This document shows, in pieces, positions 10,936-19,269 of a stretch of 23,296 bases of DNA. The position numbers were made by a program, and so were the translations under genes. Positions within the stretch are counted from its first letter, which is position 1; each line of letters starts with the position of its first letter. Origin of the DNA: WS-2 sp964650245 (GTDB lineage: Bacteria; Eisenbacteria; RBG-16-71-46); assembly GCA_964650245.1 (NCBI GenBank), contig CAZYQK010000038.1:1-23296 (forward strand), given 5' to 3'. The notes beneath the pieces are model-generated. The model was not told the origin of the DNA. It saw nothing but the letters and a program-made list of their open reading frames with translations, and did no database searches.

Positions 10936-12768
10936 GTGGAACCCATCGTCAACGATTTCAGCATCGAGGTGGCGACGGTCAACGGCTCGGGGAGTCAGAC
11001 CGCGAACACCATTCTGTTCCGCGCCATCTTCCAGATGGGCGTGCCGGTGAGCGGAAAGAACCTGTTTCCATCGAACATCGCCGGGCTCCCGACCTGGTTC
11101 ACCATCCGCGCCAGCAAGGACGGCTACGTCGCGCGCCGCCGCGAGACCGACGTCATGGTGGTCATGAACCCCGAGACCGCGGCCGAGGACTGCGCGCGCG
11201 TTCAGCCCGGCGGCGTGATCGTGCTCAACGACCAGATCAAGGTGCCGCCCGTTCCCGAGGATCGCTTCGTCTACAGCGTGCCGATGAAGTCGCTGATCGA
11301 TCCCATCACCACCGACGTCAAGCTGCGGCGGCTCGTGATCAACATGATCTACGTCGGCGTGCTGGGCCAGCTGCTCGGCCTCGCCGAGGAGGAGGTCGAG
11401 ATGGCACTCGACGCCCAGCTCGGCCGGAAGCCGAAGGCACTCGCGCTCAACCACCAGGCGGTGCGCGCCGGCTGGGAGTGGGCGAAGACGAACCTGGTCA
11501 AGCGCGATCCCTACCGCATCGAGCGCATGGACAGGACCCGGGACAAGATCCTGATCGACGGCAACACCGCCGCGGCGCTGGGCGCCATGATGGCGGGGGT
11601 GACGGTGGTGACGTGGTACCCGATCACGCCGTCTTCGAGCCTGGTCGAGGCCCTGATCGGTTACCTCGAGCGCTACCGCAAGGACCCTGGCACCGGGAAG
11701 CCCACCTACGCGGTGATCCAGGCCGAGGACGAGATCGCCGCGATCGGGGTCGTGCTCGGAGCCTCGTGGGCCGGGGCGCGGGCCATGACCTCGACCTCCG
11801 GCCCCGGCATCTCGCTCATGGCGGAGTTCGCCGGCTACGGCTACTACGCGGAGATACCGGCGGTGATCTGGGACATCCAGCGCGTCGGACCCAGCACCGG
11901 GCTGCCGACCCGCACCGCGCAGGCGGACCTCTCCTTCGTCTACCACCTGTCGCACGGCGACACGCGGCACGTGGTGCTGCTGCCGGGCTCGCCGGGCGAG
12001 TGCTACGCCTTCGCGATGAAGGCGTTCGACCTGGCCGAGCGCCTGCAGGCGCCGGTGTTCGTGCTCTCCGACCTCGATCTCGGCATGAACAACTGGATGA
12101 GCGACCCGTTCCCGTACCCCGAGCAACCGTGGGACCGCGGCAAGGTCTTGAGCGACGAGCAGCTCGCGTCGCTCGAGAAGTTCGAGCGTTACCGCGACGT
12201 GGACGGCGACGGCATCCCGTACCGCACCCTGCCGGGGCTCAACCGCGACACCCGGGGCACGTACTTCACGCGCGGCTCGGGCCACGACGAGGCAGCGCGC
12301 TACACCGAGAGCCCCGAGGTCTACCAGCGCAACATGGAGCGCCTCGCGCGCAAGTACGAGACCGCGCGCCGGCTGGTGCCCGTGCCGGAGTTGTGGGATG
12401 CCGACGGCGCCGAGGTCGGACTGGTGGCCTTCGGCTCGACCCACTGGGCGATGGTCGAGGCCCGCGACCAGCTCGAGCGCGCGGGAGTGGCCACCGGCTA
12501 CCTGCTCTTGAAGGCGCTCCCCTTCACCGAGCACCTGGCGAAGTTCGTGAAGCGCTACCGCCGGGTGTACGTGGTCGAGCAGAATCGCGACGGCCAGATG
12601 GCGGACCTGGTGCGGCTCGAGCTGCCGGCCGATGCCACCCGGGTGCGAAGCGTGCGCCACTGCACCGGGATGCCGATCGACGCGCGCTTCGTGAGCGACG
12701 AGATCCTGAAGCAGGAGGGCGCGTCGGCGCCCTCCGCGCGCGCCGTGTCCCAGGGAGCGAGCCGATGA
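10936..12768 (+). CDS. korA: 2-oxoglutarate:ferredoxin oxidoreductase, fused gamma-alpha subunit
   Basis: The protein has 610 aa. I start at the GTG at 10936 because AAGGA lies at good spacing upstream and the family N terminus begins there ('VEPIVNDFSIEVATVNGSGSQTANTILFRAIFQMG'). The frame is open upstream to 10648, but that part is not family-like. Residues ~10-190 are the gamma (POR) domain. From ~205 comes the alpha (pyrimidine-binding) domain with 'TWYPITPSSSLVEAL' (Y228), 'QAEDEIAAIGVVLGASWAGARAMTSTSGPG' and the C-terminal transketolase-like part ('EVGLVAFGSTHWAMVEA'). With KorB it catalyses CoA- and ferredoxin-dependent oxidative decarboxylation of 2-oxoglutarate, or reductive carboxylation in reverse, in the cytoplasm. 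The gamma-alpha fusion fits the two-subunit KorAB type. The stop overlaps the korB start as ATGA. Specificity for 2-oxoglutarate over other 2-oxoacids is inferred from overall resemblance. Confidence 0.92.
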   Translation: MEPIVNDFSIEVATVNGSGSQTANTILFRAIFQMGVPVSGKNLFPSNIAGLPTWFTIRASKDGYVARRRETDVMVVMNPETAAEDCARVQPGGVIVLNDQIKVPPVPEDRFVYSVPMKSLIDPITTDVKLRRLVINMIYVGVLGQLLGLAEEEVEMALDAQLGRKPKALALNHQAVRAGWEWAKTNLVKRDPYRIERMDRTRDKILIDGNTAAALGAMMAGVTVVTWYPITPSSSLVEALIGYLERYRKDPGTGKPTYAVIQAEDEIAAIGVVLGASWAGARAMTSTSGPGISLMAEFAGYGYYAEIPAVIWDIQRVGPSTGLPTRTAQADLSFVYHLSHGDTRHVVLLPGSPGECYAFAMKAFDLAERLQAPVFVLSDLDLGMNNWMSDPFPYPEQPWDRGKVLSDEQLASLEKFERYRDVDGDGIPYRTLPGLNRDTRGTYFTRGSGHDEAARYTESPEVYQRNMERLARKYETARRLVPVPELWDADGAEVGLVAFGSTHWAMVEARDQLERAGVATGYLLLKALPFTEHLAKFVKRYRRVYVVEQNRDGQMADLVRLELPADATRVRSVRHCTGMPIDARFVSDEILKQEGASAPSARAVSQGASR

Positions 12769-13820
12769 GCGAGACCCCGGTCGCGGGCGGCCCCGCGAAG
12801 AATCGCATCGGCCTCACGCGCGCCGACTACGACGGATCGAAGACCACGCTGTGCCCGGGCTGCGGGCACAACGCCATCACCTCCGCCATCATCCAGGCCG
12901 CATACGACGCGGCGCTCGAGCCGGCGAACGTCGCCAAGCTCTCCGGCATCGGCTGCTCGAGCAAGACGCCCGCCTACTTCCTCGGCCACTCGCACGGCTT
13001 CAACGCCGTGCACGGCCGCATGCCGAGCATCGCCACCGGGGTGCGCGTCGCCAACCGCGAGCTGCTGCTGATTGGGGTCTCGGGGGACGGCGATACCGCG
13101 AGCATCGGGCTCGGGCAGTTCTGCCACCTCGTCCGCCGCAACGTGCCGGTGGTCTACATCATCGAGAACAACGGCGTCTACGGCCTCACCAAGGGCCAGT
13201 TCTCCGCGACCGCCGACGTCGGGAGCACCATGAAGGGCGGGCAGGCCAACGAGCTGTTGCCGATCGACTGCTGCGCGATCGCCATCGAGCTGGGCTGCGG
13301 CTTCGTCGCGCGCTCGTTCTCGGGCGACTTGAAGCAGCTCCGCCCGCTGCTGCGGGCGGCGTTCGCCCACCGCGGCACCGCGGTGCTCGACGTCATCAGC
13401 CCGTGCGTGACCTTCGCCGACCACGAGGGCTCGACCAAGTCCTACGCCTACGTGAAGGAGCACGACGCGCCGCTCCACTCGATCGACTTCGTGCCCTACT
13501 TCGAGGACATCCAGGTGGATTACGAGCCCGGCACCACGCGCGAGGTGACCATGCCGGACGGCTCGCGCCTCTATCTCAAGAAGCTCGCCGCGGACTACGA
13601 CGCCACCAGCCGCGAGCACGCGCTGGGCGCGCTGTGGGAATCGCGGCGCGAGCGGAAGATCCTGACCGGCCTGCTCTACGTGGATCCCAACCAGACCCCG
13701 TTCGAAGACGAGCTGGGGCTGGTGGACACGCCGCTCGCGGCGCTGCCGCTCGAACGCGTGCGGCCGCCGCGACAGGTGCTGGAGGAGATCATGGAGCAGT
13801 TGAAGACCGGCAAGGGCTGA
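12765..13820 (+). CDS. korB: 2-oxoglutarate:ferredoxin oxidoreductase, beta subunit
   Basis: The protein has 351 aa. It binds thiamine diphosphate through 'GDGD' (107-110) leading to 'ENNGVYGLTKGQ', the standard GDG...NN motif of these beta subunits. Four cysteines, C30 and C33 in 'CPGCGH', C64 in 'GIGCSS' and C214 in 'SPCVTF', sit where ligands of the [4Fe-4S] cluster are found in this family. The C-terminal ~90 residues ('SIDFVPYFEDIQVDYEPG ... LYVDPNQTPFED') are typical of KorB. The start ATG overlaps the korA stop by ATGA, and GGGAGCGAG upstream serves as ribosome-binding site inside the korA end. No separate gamma or delta subunit gene is present or needed. The electron acceptor would be a ferredoxin. 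Confidence 0.94.
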   Translation: MSETPVAGGPAKNRIGLTRADYDGSKTTLCPGCGHNAITSAIIQAAYDAALEPANVAKLSGIGCSSKTPAYFLGHSHGFNAVHGRMPSIATGVRVANRELLLIGVSGDGDTASIGLGQFCHLVRRNVPVVYIIENNGVYGLTKGQFSATADVGSTMKGGQANELLPIDCCAIAIELGCGFVARSFSGDLKQLRPLLRAAFAHRGTAVLDVISPCVTFADHEGSTKSYAYVKEHDAPLHSIDFVPYFEDIQVDYEPGTTREVTMPDGSRLYLKKLAADYDATSREHALGALWESRRERKILTGLLYVDPNQTPFEDELGLVDTPLAALPLERVRPPRQVLEEIMEQLKTGKG

Positions 13821-13864
13821 CCGCGCACTCCGCACGCGGCCGGAGGATGATGACAGGCTGAACC

Positions 13865-13885
13865 GGGCGCGGTTAGGCTGCGCCC
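13865..13885. other. Inverted repeat abutting the glycosyltransferase start codon
   Basis: GGGCGC (13865-13870) and GCGCCC (13880-13885) can pair around a 9-base loop, ending at the base before the ATG at 13886. If transcribed, the hairpin would cover the position of a ribosome-binding site. It may regulate translation, act as a weak korB terminator, be chance, or indicate that the ATG at 13922 is the true start. Confidence 0.3.
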
Positions 13886-16042
13886 ATGCGCTCTCGCAGA
13901 GGCCGCCGCGACCGGGCTCGCATGCCCGACCGCCGCGGCGGTCGCTTTCGCCGGCTTGGGTGGCCGCTCACCCTCGCCGCGATCTTCCTCCTCGCCTGGA
14001 TCTGGCGCGCTCTCTACCTCCAGCGCCTCTCGCACACGCTCCTCGCCGGCGATCTCACCGAGGACGCGCGCACCTACTGGGTGTGGTCGGAGCTGTTGAT
14101 CCGCAACGGCTTCATGGGGAAGAACCCGTTCTTCCTGGGGCCGCTCTACCCGTACACCCTGGCGCTGCTCCGGCTCGTGCTCGGTGATTCGATCGGCGGC
14201 GTGCTCCAGATCCAGTCGCTGTGGGGCGCGGCCGCGTGCGTGCTGCTCGCCGATGCCGCACGCCGTCTCACCCGGCCCGCGGTAGGGCTCGCGATTGGAT
14301 TCGTCATCGCGCTCCATCCCATGGCGGTGTTCTTCGATGGCCTGATCCTGATGGAGTCGCTGCTCTTCTTCCTCGAATCGCTGCTGCTGTGGTGGATCGT
14401 GCGCGCCGGCGCTGCATCGCTCAGGGTCGGAGCGTTCTTCGTCACGGGTCTCCTGATCGCGCTCATCGCCGAGGGCCGGGCGACGGCGGCGGCGCTGCTC
14501 CTCCCCGCCGCGCTCTTTCTGCTCCCGTGGCGGGAGGCGCACCGCGCGGCACTCTCGCGTGCCGCTCTCGCGCTCGCCGCCGGCTTCACGCTCATCGCGC
14601 TACCGGTCGCGCTGCGCACTTACGCGGTGAGCCACGAGTGGATTCCCTTCACCTACAACTTCGGCTACAACCTCTACGCTGGGAACAGCCCCGAGGCCAG
14701 TGGCGCGTTTACCACCATCACCGGCACCCAGCTCTTCAGCCCGGTGGGGCCGATCCGCGAAGACGGCGCGATCGAGGCGGACGGCCGCGAGTACCTGAAG
14801 AAGGCCGAGGGCGCCAAGCTCACGCCGAAGCAGAGCTCGTCCTACTGGGCGGGGAAGGCGTGGGGCTGGATGCGCGCGCATCCGCGGCGCGCCCTGAGCC
14901 TCGCCCTGCGCAAGCTCGGCATGATGTGGAGCCGGCGCGAGTATCCGCAGATCGAGAACGCGGAGGAGTTCCGGCTGGCGGCGGGCCCGCTCGGTCTCCC
15001 GTGGCTCGGAGGCTTCTCGATCCTCGGCGCGCTCGCGCTGCCCGGGCTCTTGTTCGCGTGGCGGCACGGCCGCGCCGCGCGCTTCGTCGCCGCATACGTC
15101 GCGGTCATGACGCTCGCCGTAGTCCCGTTCTTCGTGGTGGACCGCTATCGGCACCATCTCGTTCCCGGCGTGGCGCTGCTCGTGGCACTCACGCTCGAGC
15201 GCGCGTGGGCGGCGCTCGCGGCCCGCGATCGCGCGCGCCTGCTGCGTCTCGCGCTCGGCGTGCTGCTCGGGCTCGCCGTGGTGTGGTGGCCGAGCCCCGC
15301 GCTGAGTCAGCGCAAGCTCGCCTGGGGGCTCGCCTTCGACCTCGGCACCCGGTGGCTCGCGCGCGGGGAGCCGGCGCGCGCGGCCGAGCAGTTCGAGCGG
15401 GCCGCGCGCATGGAGCTGCGCGGGCGCGGCGGCGCCGCGCGGCGCGTGGGCTCAACCGAGGCGGTCGAGCGCGCCGACCTCTATTACAACTACGAGCTCG
15501 CGCTCTCCGCCCTCGGACGCGACGCGGAAGCGCTCGAGTGGTACGAGCGTGCGGTCGCGGTGGCGCCCGACCGCGCGGTCGCGCTGCGCGGACTCGCCGA
15601 CACCTACCTCAAGCTGGGTCGGGCCGCGAAGGCGGATTCGATCTACGCAGTGTTGACGGGAAAGGTCGGAGGCGAAGGCCTGGCCGACGCGGGCCGCGGC
15701 ATCGCCGCTGCACAGGGCGGAAGGCTCGCAGAAGCCGAGGCCTGGTTCGCGAACGCGGTCGCGGCCGATCCCAATCTCGACGCCGCGTGGGGCGGGCTGA
15801 TCCGCGCCCAGCTCCAGCTCGGACGCCGCGCCGCGGCCGAGTCCACGCTGGTCCGCGCGCGCGCGGCGGGGCTGGCGCTTCCGGTGCTGCGCGCGCATGA
15901 GGCGCTGCTCGAAGCGCTCGCGGGCCGCCGCGCCGAGGCCGAGCGCGCGCTGGCCGACATCCCCTCGAGCGCCCTCGAGGCCGACGCTTCTCTCGCCGAC
16001 GTGGTGAGCGTCACGCGGCATTTGCTTGGAGCGCGGCCATAG
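13886..16042 (+). CDS. Multi-pass membrane glycosyltransferase (GT39/ArnT-like) with C-terminal TPR domain
   Basis: The protein has 718 aa. After an Arg-rich cytoplasmic start comes a first transmembrane helix ('WPLTLAAIFLLAWIWRALYL'), then the first periplasmic loop with acidic residues before an aromatic pair ('DLTEDARTYW') and 'GPLYPYTLALL', as in dolichyl-phosphate-mannose / ArnT-like transferases that use polyprenyl-phosphate sugars. About ten more hydrophobic helices follow up to residue ~470. Residues ~485-718 are soluble helical repeats of TPR type ('ALSALGRDAEALEWYERAVAVAPDRAVALRGLADTYLKLGRAAKADSIY'). The sugar donor and acceptor are unknown. The ATG at 13886 has no good ribosome-binding site and is preceded directly by a 6-bp inverted repeat (13865-13885); ATG 13922 is an alternative start. 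The gene lies 65 bp after korB; shared transcription is possible but no functional link is evident. Confidence 0.8.
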   Translation: MRSRRGRRDRARMPDRRGGRFRRLGWPLTLAAIFLLAWIWRALYLQRLSHTLLAGDLTEDARTYWVWSELLIRNGFMGKNPFFLGPLYPYTLALLRLVLGDSIGGVLQIQSLWGAAACVLLADAARRLTRPAVGLAIGFVIALHPMAVFFDGLILMESLLFFLESLLLWWIVRAGAASLRVGAFFVTGLLIALIAEGRATAAALLLPAALFLLPWREAHRAALSRAALALAAGFTLIALPVALRTYAVSHEWIPFTYNFGYNLYAGNSPEASGAFTTITGTQLFSPVGPIREDGAIEADGREYLKKAEGAKLTPKQSSSYWAGKAWGWMRAHPRRALSLALRKLGMMWSRREYPQIENAEEFRLAAGPLGLPWLGGFSILGALALPGLLFAWRHGRAARFVAAYVAVMTLAVVPFFVVDRYRHHLVPGVALLVALTLERAWAALAARDRARLLRLALGVLLGLAVVWWPSPALSQRKLAWGLAFDLGTRWLARGEPARAAEQFERAARMELRGRGGAARRVGSTEAVERADLYYNYELALSALGRDAEALEWYERAVAVAPDRAVALRGLADTYLKLGRAAKADSIYAVLTGKVGGEGLADAGRGIAAAQGGRLAEAEAWFANAVAADPNLDAAWGGLIRAQLQLGRRAAAESTLVRARAAGLALPVLRAHEALLEALAGRRAEAERALADIPSSALEADASLADVVSVTRHLLGARP

Positions 16043-16112
16043 ATGGGCTCCCCGCGATCCCGCAGCCGCTCTTCCCGCCCCTGTCCCGCGACTCCACCCG
16101 CCATGCTCTTGT

Positions 16113-16139
16113 GCAGAACTACTTCTGCTGCCATTCTGC
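16113..16139. promoter_or_regulatory. Operator-like palindrome plus extra half-site upstream of the methyltransferase
   Basis: GCAGAA (16113-16118) and TTCTGC (16123-16128) form a perfect 6-bp inverted repeat with a 4-base spacer. A second TTCTGC follows at 16134-16139 after five bases. The cluster lies ~93-119 bases before the methyltransferase ATG and at about the point where base composition drops. Palindromic control sites upstream of restriction-modification genes are well known (controller-protein boxes, methyltransferase self-regulation), but no controller gene is present in this window. Confidence 0.45.
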
Positions 16140-16231
16140 CATCGGACTGCCCCCGGGTGAGGGGAGCGACGGTGGAAACGCGCAAGGCCACGCTTCGTGC
16201 CGAACAACTTCGGATTCAAGGAGTGGATGCG

Positions 16232-17170
16232 ATGGGATCAGCGAACGCACTGACGATCGGCCGCTCGGACCGACTGCCGAAACTCACGGGAAGCTACGAG
16301 CTTCATCTTGGCGATGCCTTCGAGTGGCTCTCCACAGCGCCCGCGAACTCGATCCACGCCGTGGTGACGGACCCGCCGTACGGCCTATTGGAATACTCGC
16401 CCGAGCAGCTTCGGAAGCTCCGGAATGGTCGCGGAGGTGTCTGGCGCATCCCACCTTCCTTCGATGGATGCGTGCGGCGTCCGCTTCCCCGCTTCACAGT
16501 GCTTGACGAGCAGGACCACGAGAACCTCCGCATCTTCTTCCGCCAACTTGCGAGGCAACTGATCCGCGTTCTTGTCCCCGGCGCACACGTGTTCATCGCC
16601 ACGAACCCCCTCCTGTCGCATCTCGTTTACCTTCCTATGATGGAAGGCGAGTTCGAGAAACGTGGCGAGATTGTGCGCCTCGTGCAGACCCTCCGAGGGG
16701 GCGACCGACCGAAGAACGCACACGAGGAGTTCGCGCGCGTTTCGGTCATGCCCCGCTCACAGTGGGAGCCGTGGGGGCTCTTCCGGAAACCGTGCGAGGG
16801 TCGAGTGCAGGACAACCTCCGAAAGTGGGGAACTGGCGGCCTCTTGCGAGTCTCAGAGTCCGAGCCGTTCGGCGACGTGATCCCCGGACCCACGGCGACG
16901 AAACTGGAGCGGGCCATCGCCCCACACCCATCGCTGAAGCCCCAATCGTTTCTTCGGCGGATCGTGCGAGCATCGTTGCCGATGGGCAAGGGCCGCATCC
17001 TCGATCCCTTCATGGGCTCTGGCTCTACGATTGCCGCCGCAACGTCGCAAGGACTCCGTAGCATCGGTGTCGAGTCGGATTCCTCTTGGTACCGCATGGC
17101 CGAGAAGGCGATTCCACAACTTGCTGCACTGACCTTGGACAAGGATGTTCGGAATGGCCCCAAGCGGTAG
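16232..17170 (+). CDS. Site-specific DNA methyltransferase, beta-type (DPPY then FMGSGST)
   Basis: The protein has 312 aa. I start at the ATG at 16232 because AAGGAG lies eight bases upstream; the frame is open back to 16043, but those 63 codons are not family-like. The catalytic motif IV 'TDPPYG' (D47-Y50) precedes the AdoMet-binding motif I 'ILDPFMGSGST' (F260-T266), with a ~200-residue region between them holding the presumed target-recognition part. This order defines beta-class amino-methyltransferases. DPPY usually goes with N6-adenine methylation, although N4-cytosine is possible. The gene overlaps the next one by 17 bases, suggesting translational coupling as in many type II restriction-modification pairs. 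GC content is visibly lower than in flanking genes, which points to horizontal acquisition. The target sequence cannot be read from the protein. Confidence 0.9.
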   Translation: MGSANALTIGRSDRLPKLTGSYELHLGDAFEWLSTAPANSIHAVVTDPPYGLLEYSPEQLRKLRNGRGGVWRIPPSFDGCVRRPLPRFTVLDEQDHENLRIFFRQLARQLIRVLVPGAHVFIATNPLLSHLVYLPMMEGEFEKRGEIVRLVQTLRGGDRPKNAHEEFARVSVMPRSQWEPWGLFRKPCEGRVQDNLRKWGTGGLLRVSESEPFGDVIPGPTATKLERAIAPHPSLKPQSFLRRIVRASLPMGKGRILDPFMGSGSTIAAATSQGLRSIGVESDSSWYRMAEKAIPQLAALTLDKDVRNGPKR

Positions 17171-17768
17171 CTTCGACCGCGACGTTGCCCTTCCGCCTGG
17201 TCTTGAAGTCTCAGCTATCCGCAACGCGATCGACTTCGTCGAGCGGGAGTTGGTGGACTGGGTTGACCTCTACGTTGAGCAAGCCAATGTCTTCAGCGCA
17301 ATCGTCGGAATCCTGGGCGCGAAGGCTCTCGACTCTGTGAGCGCCTACGAGCGGCATCGGAACATCGACACGATGCAGCAACGCTTCCCGGATTTGAAGA
17401 AGCGCGGTTCTGGCCCGAACCCAACTGCGAATCACTCCCTTGAGAGCAAGGGGAGCAAACGGCCGTGGGCGATCCAGTCCCATTACGACCATCCAGGCTG
17501 GTACATCATCTGGCGCTACCTCGTCGATCCCACCATGACCATCGAAGGGGGGAAGCCAGTCCTGATCTGGCGTGTTGACGTCGTCTTTCTTGAGAAGTCC
17601 GACTGGAAGTATGAGGGGAGCAAAGCGGGGTCGGGAGGAGGAGGCCGGACGCACACCTTCGGCATCAAGAACCCATCCACGAAGCTCCGGGGCAAGGCCG
17701 TCTACTCGCGCAAGGACGTGGTGATCCGTGGTGGCAAGGCGATCAACAAGAACGGAGACGCCGAGTAG
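17154..17768 (+). CDS. Unrecognised methyltransferase-linked protein, candidate restriction endonuclease
   Basis: The protein has 204 aa from the ATG at 17154, eight bases after AAGGA; the ATG at 17145 is an alternative but directly abuts that site. It overlaps the methyltransferase end. I recognise no named family. Visible traits are no signal peptide or membrane helix, an N-terminal amphipathic part ('AIRNAIDFVERELVDWVDLYVEQ'), a conserved-looking aromatic block ('SHYDHPGWYIIWRYLVDP', 109-126), a beta-rich segment with D142 and D150-W-K152 that could be a D...(D/E)xK nuclease centre, and a basic/Gly-rich part ('GSGGGGRTHTFG') suited to DNA binding. Position, size and composition fit a type II restriction endonuclease, but this is inference. 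A modulator or nicking partner of the methyltransferase is also possible. A 60-base sample of the gene (17221-17280) holds 36 G/C, against 48 in a sample of the next gene (18061-18120). Confidence 0.7.
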   Translation: MAPSGSFDRDVALPPGLEVSAIRNAIDFVERELVDWVDLYVEQANVFSAIVGILGAKALDSVSAYERHRNIDTMQQRFPDLKKRGSGPNPTANHSLESKGSKRPWAIQSHYDHPGWYIIWRYLVDPTMTIEGGKPVLIWRVDVVFLEKSDWKYEGSKAGSGGGGRTHTFGIKNPSTKLRGKAVYSRKDVVIRGGKAINKNGDAE

Positions 17769-17876
17769 TTCGAGCCGGATCGACCCGACTGGGTAAGCGT
17801 GCCCTTCTTGGCGGCCGCACCTCGGGCGAGTACGCTCGGCCACTCTCAACCCGAATCCGCCGCTCCGGAGACCGCC

Positions 17877-19244
17877 ATGCACTTCAAGCAGTTCTACGTC
17901 GGCTGCCTCGCCCACGCCTCGTATCTCATCGGCGACGGCGGCGAGGCCGTGGTGGTGGATCCATCGCGTGACGTCGAGATGTACCTCGACGAAGCGAAGT
18001 GCCACGGGCTCACGATCAAGTGGGTGCTCGAGACCCACCTGCACGCGGACTTCGTCTCGGGCCATCGCGAGCTGGCGGCGCGCACCGGCGCCACCATCGC
18101 GATCGGCGCGCGGGCCGAAGCCGGCTTCCCGCACCGCGGGCTCGCGGCCGGCGACGAGCTGCGCGTGGGCGGCACTGTGCTTCGCGCGCTCGAGACTCCG
18201 GGGCACACGCCGGAGAGTCTCTCGTACCTGGTCTTCGAGCGCGCCGGCGACGCGACGCCGTGGGGCGTGCTGACCGGCGACACGCTGTTCGTCGGCGACG
18301 TGGGACGGGTGGACATCCTCTCCTCGCGCCTGCCGGTCGCCGAGCTCGCGGGCATGATGTACGACAGCCTGCAGAAGTTGCTCGCTCTCCCCGACGAGAC
18401 CCGGGTCTATCCCGCGCACGGCGCGGGCTCGCTGTGCGGGCGCAGCATCGGCAAGGACAACTGGAGCACCATCGGACGTGAGCGCGAGATGAACCCCGCG
18501 CTCCGGCCGATGAGCCGCGAAGCGTTCGTCGCCGACATCACGCGCGACGTGCCCGAGACCCCGGTCTACTTCCTCCACTCGCGCGACACCAACAAGGCGG
18601 GACCGCCGCTGCGCGCCGAGCGCTCCCTGCCGCCAGCGCTGGCGCCACGGGCGTTCGCGGCCGCGGCGCGGAATGGCGCGGTGGTGCTGGACACGCGCGA
18701 CGGCGAGGCCTACGGCGCCGCGCATCCCGCCGGCGCGCTCCATGTCGGCCTCGACGGCCAGTACGCCTCCTGGGTCGGAACGCTGGTGAAGCCCGACCAG
18801 AACATCCTGCTGGTCGCAGAGCCCGCGCGCGTCGAGGAAGCGGTGATGCGGCTCGCGCGCGTCGGCTACGAGAACGTGATCGGATTCCTCGACGGGGGTG
18901 TCGAGCGCTGGGTGGCCGAGGGCCTGCCGGTCGCCTCGACCTCGCAGGAGCCGGTCGAGCGCGCGGTCCGCCCCGGCCGCCGCGTGCTCGACGTGCGGCG
19001 CGCGCGCGAGTGGGAGAGCTTCCACCTGAAGGGCGCGACGCACCTGCCGCTGGCTAAGCTTCCGGAGCGGCTCGGCGAGCTGGACCGCGACGCCGACTGG
19101 GTGGTGTTGTGCGCCAGCGGCTACCGCAGCAGCATCGCGGCGAGCGTGCTCGAGCGCGCCGGCTTCCCCCGCGTCACCAACGCCGTGGGCGGGATGGACG
19201 CGTACCGAAAGGCCGGGCTGTCGGTCGAGCTGGGCGCGGGGTAG
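17877..19244 (+). CDS. MBL-fold hydrolase with two rhodanese domains (persulfide/sulfane-sulfur metabolism)
   Basis: The protein has 455 aa. I start at the ATG at 17877 with GGAG seven bases upstream; the open frame from 17799 is not family-like. Residues ~1-245 are a metallo-beta-lactamase domain with 'ETHLHADFVSGH' (H54, H56, D58), 'PGHTPES', 'TGDTLFVGDVGR' and 'YPAHGAG', close to ETHE1/CstB-like persulfide dioxygenases, although the residue after D58 is Phe where ETHE1 has His. Two rhodanese domains follow. The first (~265-350) has no Cys at its active-site loop ('ILLVAEPARVEE'); the second (~355-455) has C412 in 'LCASGYRSS', a normal sulfur-accepting loop. This arrangement is known for MBL-rhodanese fusions that detoxify or shuttle sulfane sulfur in the cytoplasm. 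The exact reaction is not certain. The gene is single and resumes normal high GC after the methyltransferase island. Confidence 0.88.
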   Translation: MHFKQFYVGCLAHASYLIGDGGEAVVVDPSRDVEMYLDEAKCHGLTIKWVLETHLHADFVSGHRELAARTGATIAIGARAEAGFPHRGLAAGDELRVGGTVLRALETPGHTPESLSYLVFERAGDATPWGVLTGDTLFVGDVGRVDILSSRLPVAELAGMMYDSLQKLLALPDETRVYPAHGAGSLCGRSIGKDNWSTIGREREMNPALRPMSREAFVADITRDVPETPVYFLHSRDTNKAGPPLRAERSLPPALAPRAFAAAARNGAVVLDTRDGEAYGAAHPAGALHVGLDGQYASWVGTLVKPDQNILLVAEPARVEEAVMRLARVGYENVIGFLDGGVERWVAEGLPVASTSQEPVERAVRPGRRVLDVRRAREWESFHLKGATHLPLAKLPERLGELDRDADWVVLCASGYRSSIAASVLERAGFPRVTNAVGGMDAYRKAGLSVELGAG

Positions 19245-19269
19245 CCAGCGACCCGCGGCCACGCCCTCG

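Noticed and set aside
11478..12764. Long open frame continuing upstream of korB inside korA
   Set aside because: It is out of frame with korA, which has clear family motifs, and korB has its own ATG overlapping the korA stop.
16043..16231. Upstream extension of the methyltransferase from an ATG directly after the glycosyltransferase stop
   Set aside because: Those residues are Ser/Arg/Pro-rich and unlike the family, they cover the palindrome cluster, and AAGGAG precedes the ATG at 16232.
16030..17880. Search for attachment-site repeats, tRNA or transposase around the methyltransferase island
   Set aside because: No direct repeats, tRNA segment or mobility gene was seen at either boundary, so the mode of acquisition cannot be stated.
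17211..19262. A 683-codon minus-strand open frame opposite the MBL-rhodanese gene
   Set aside because: Composition is typical of antisense GC-rich DNA, and the plus-strand protein has intact family motifs throughout.
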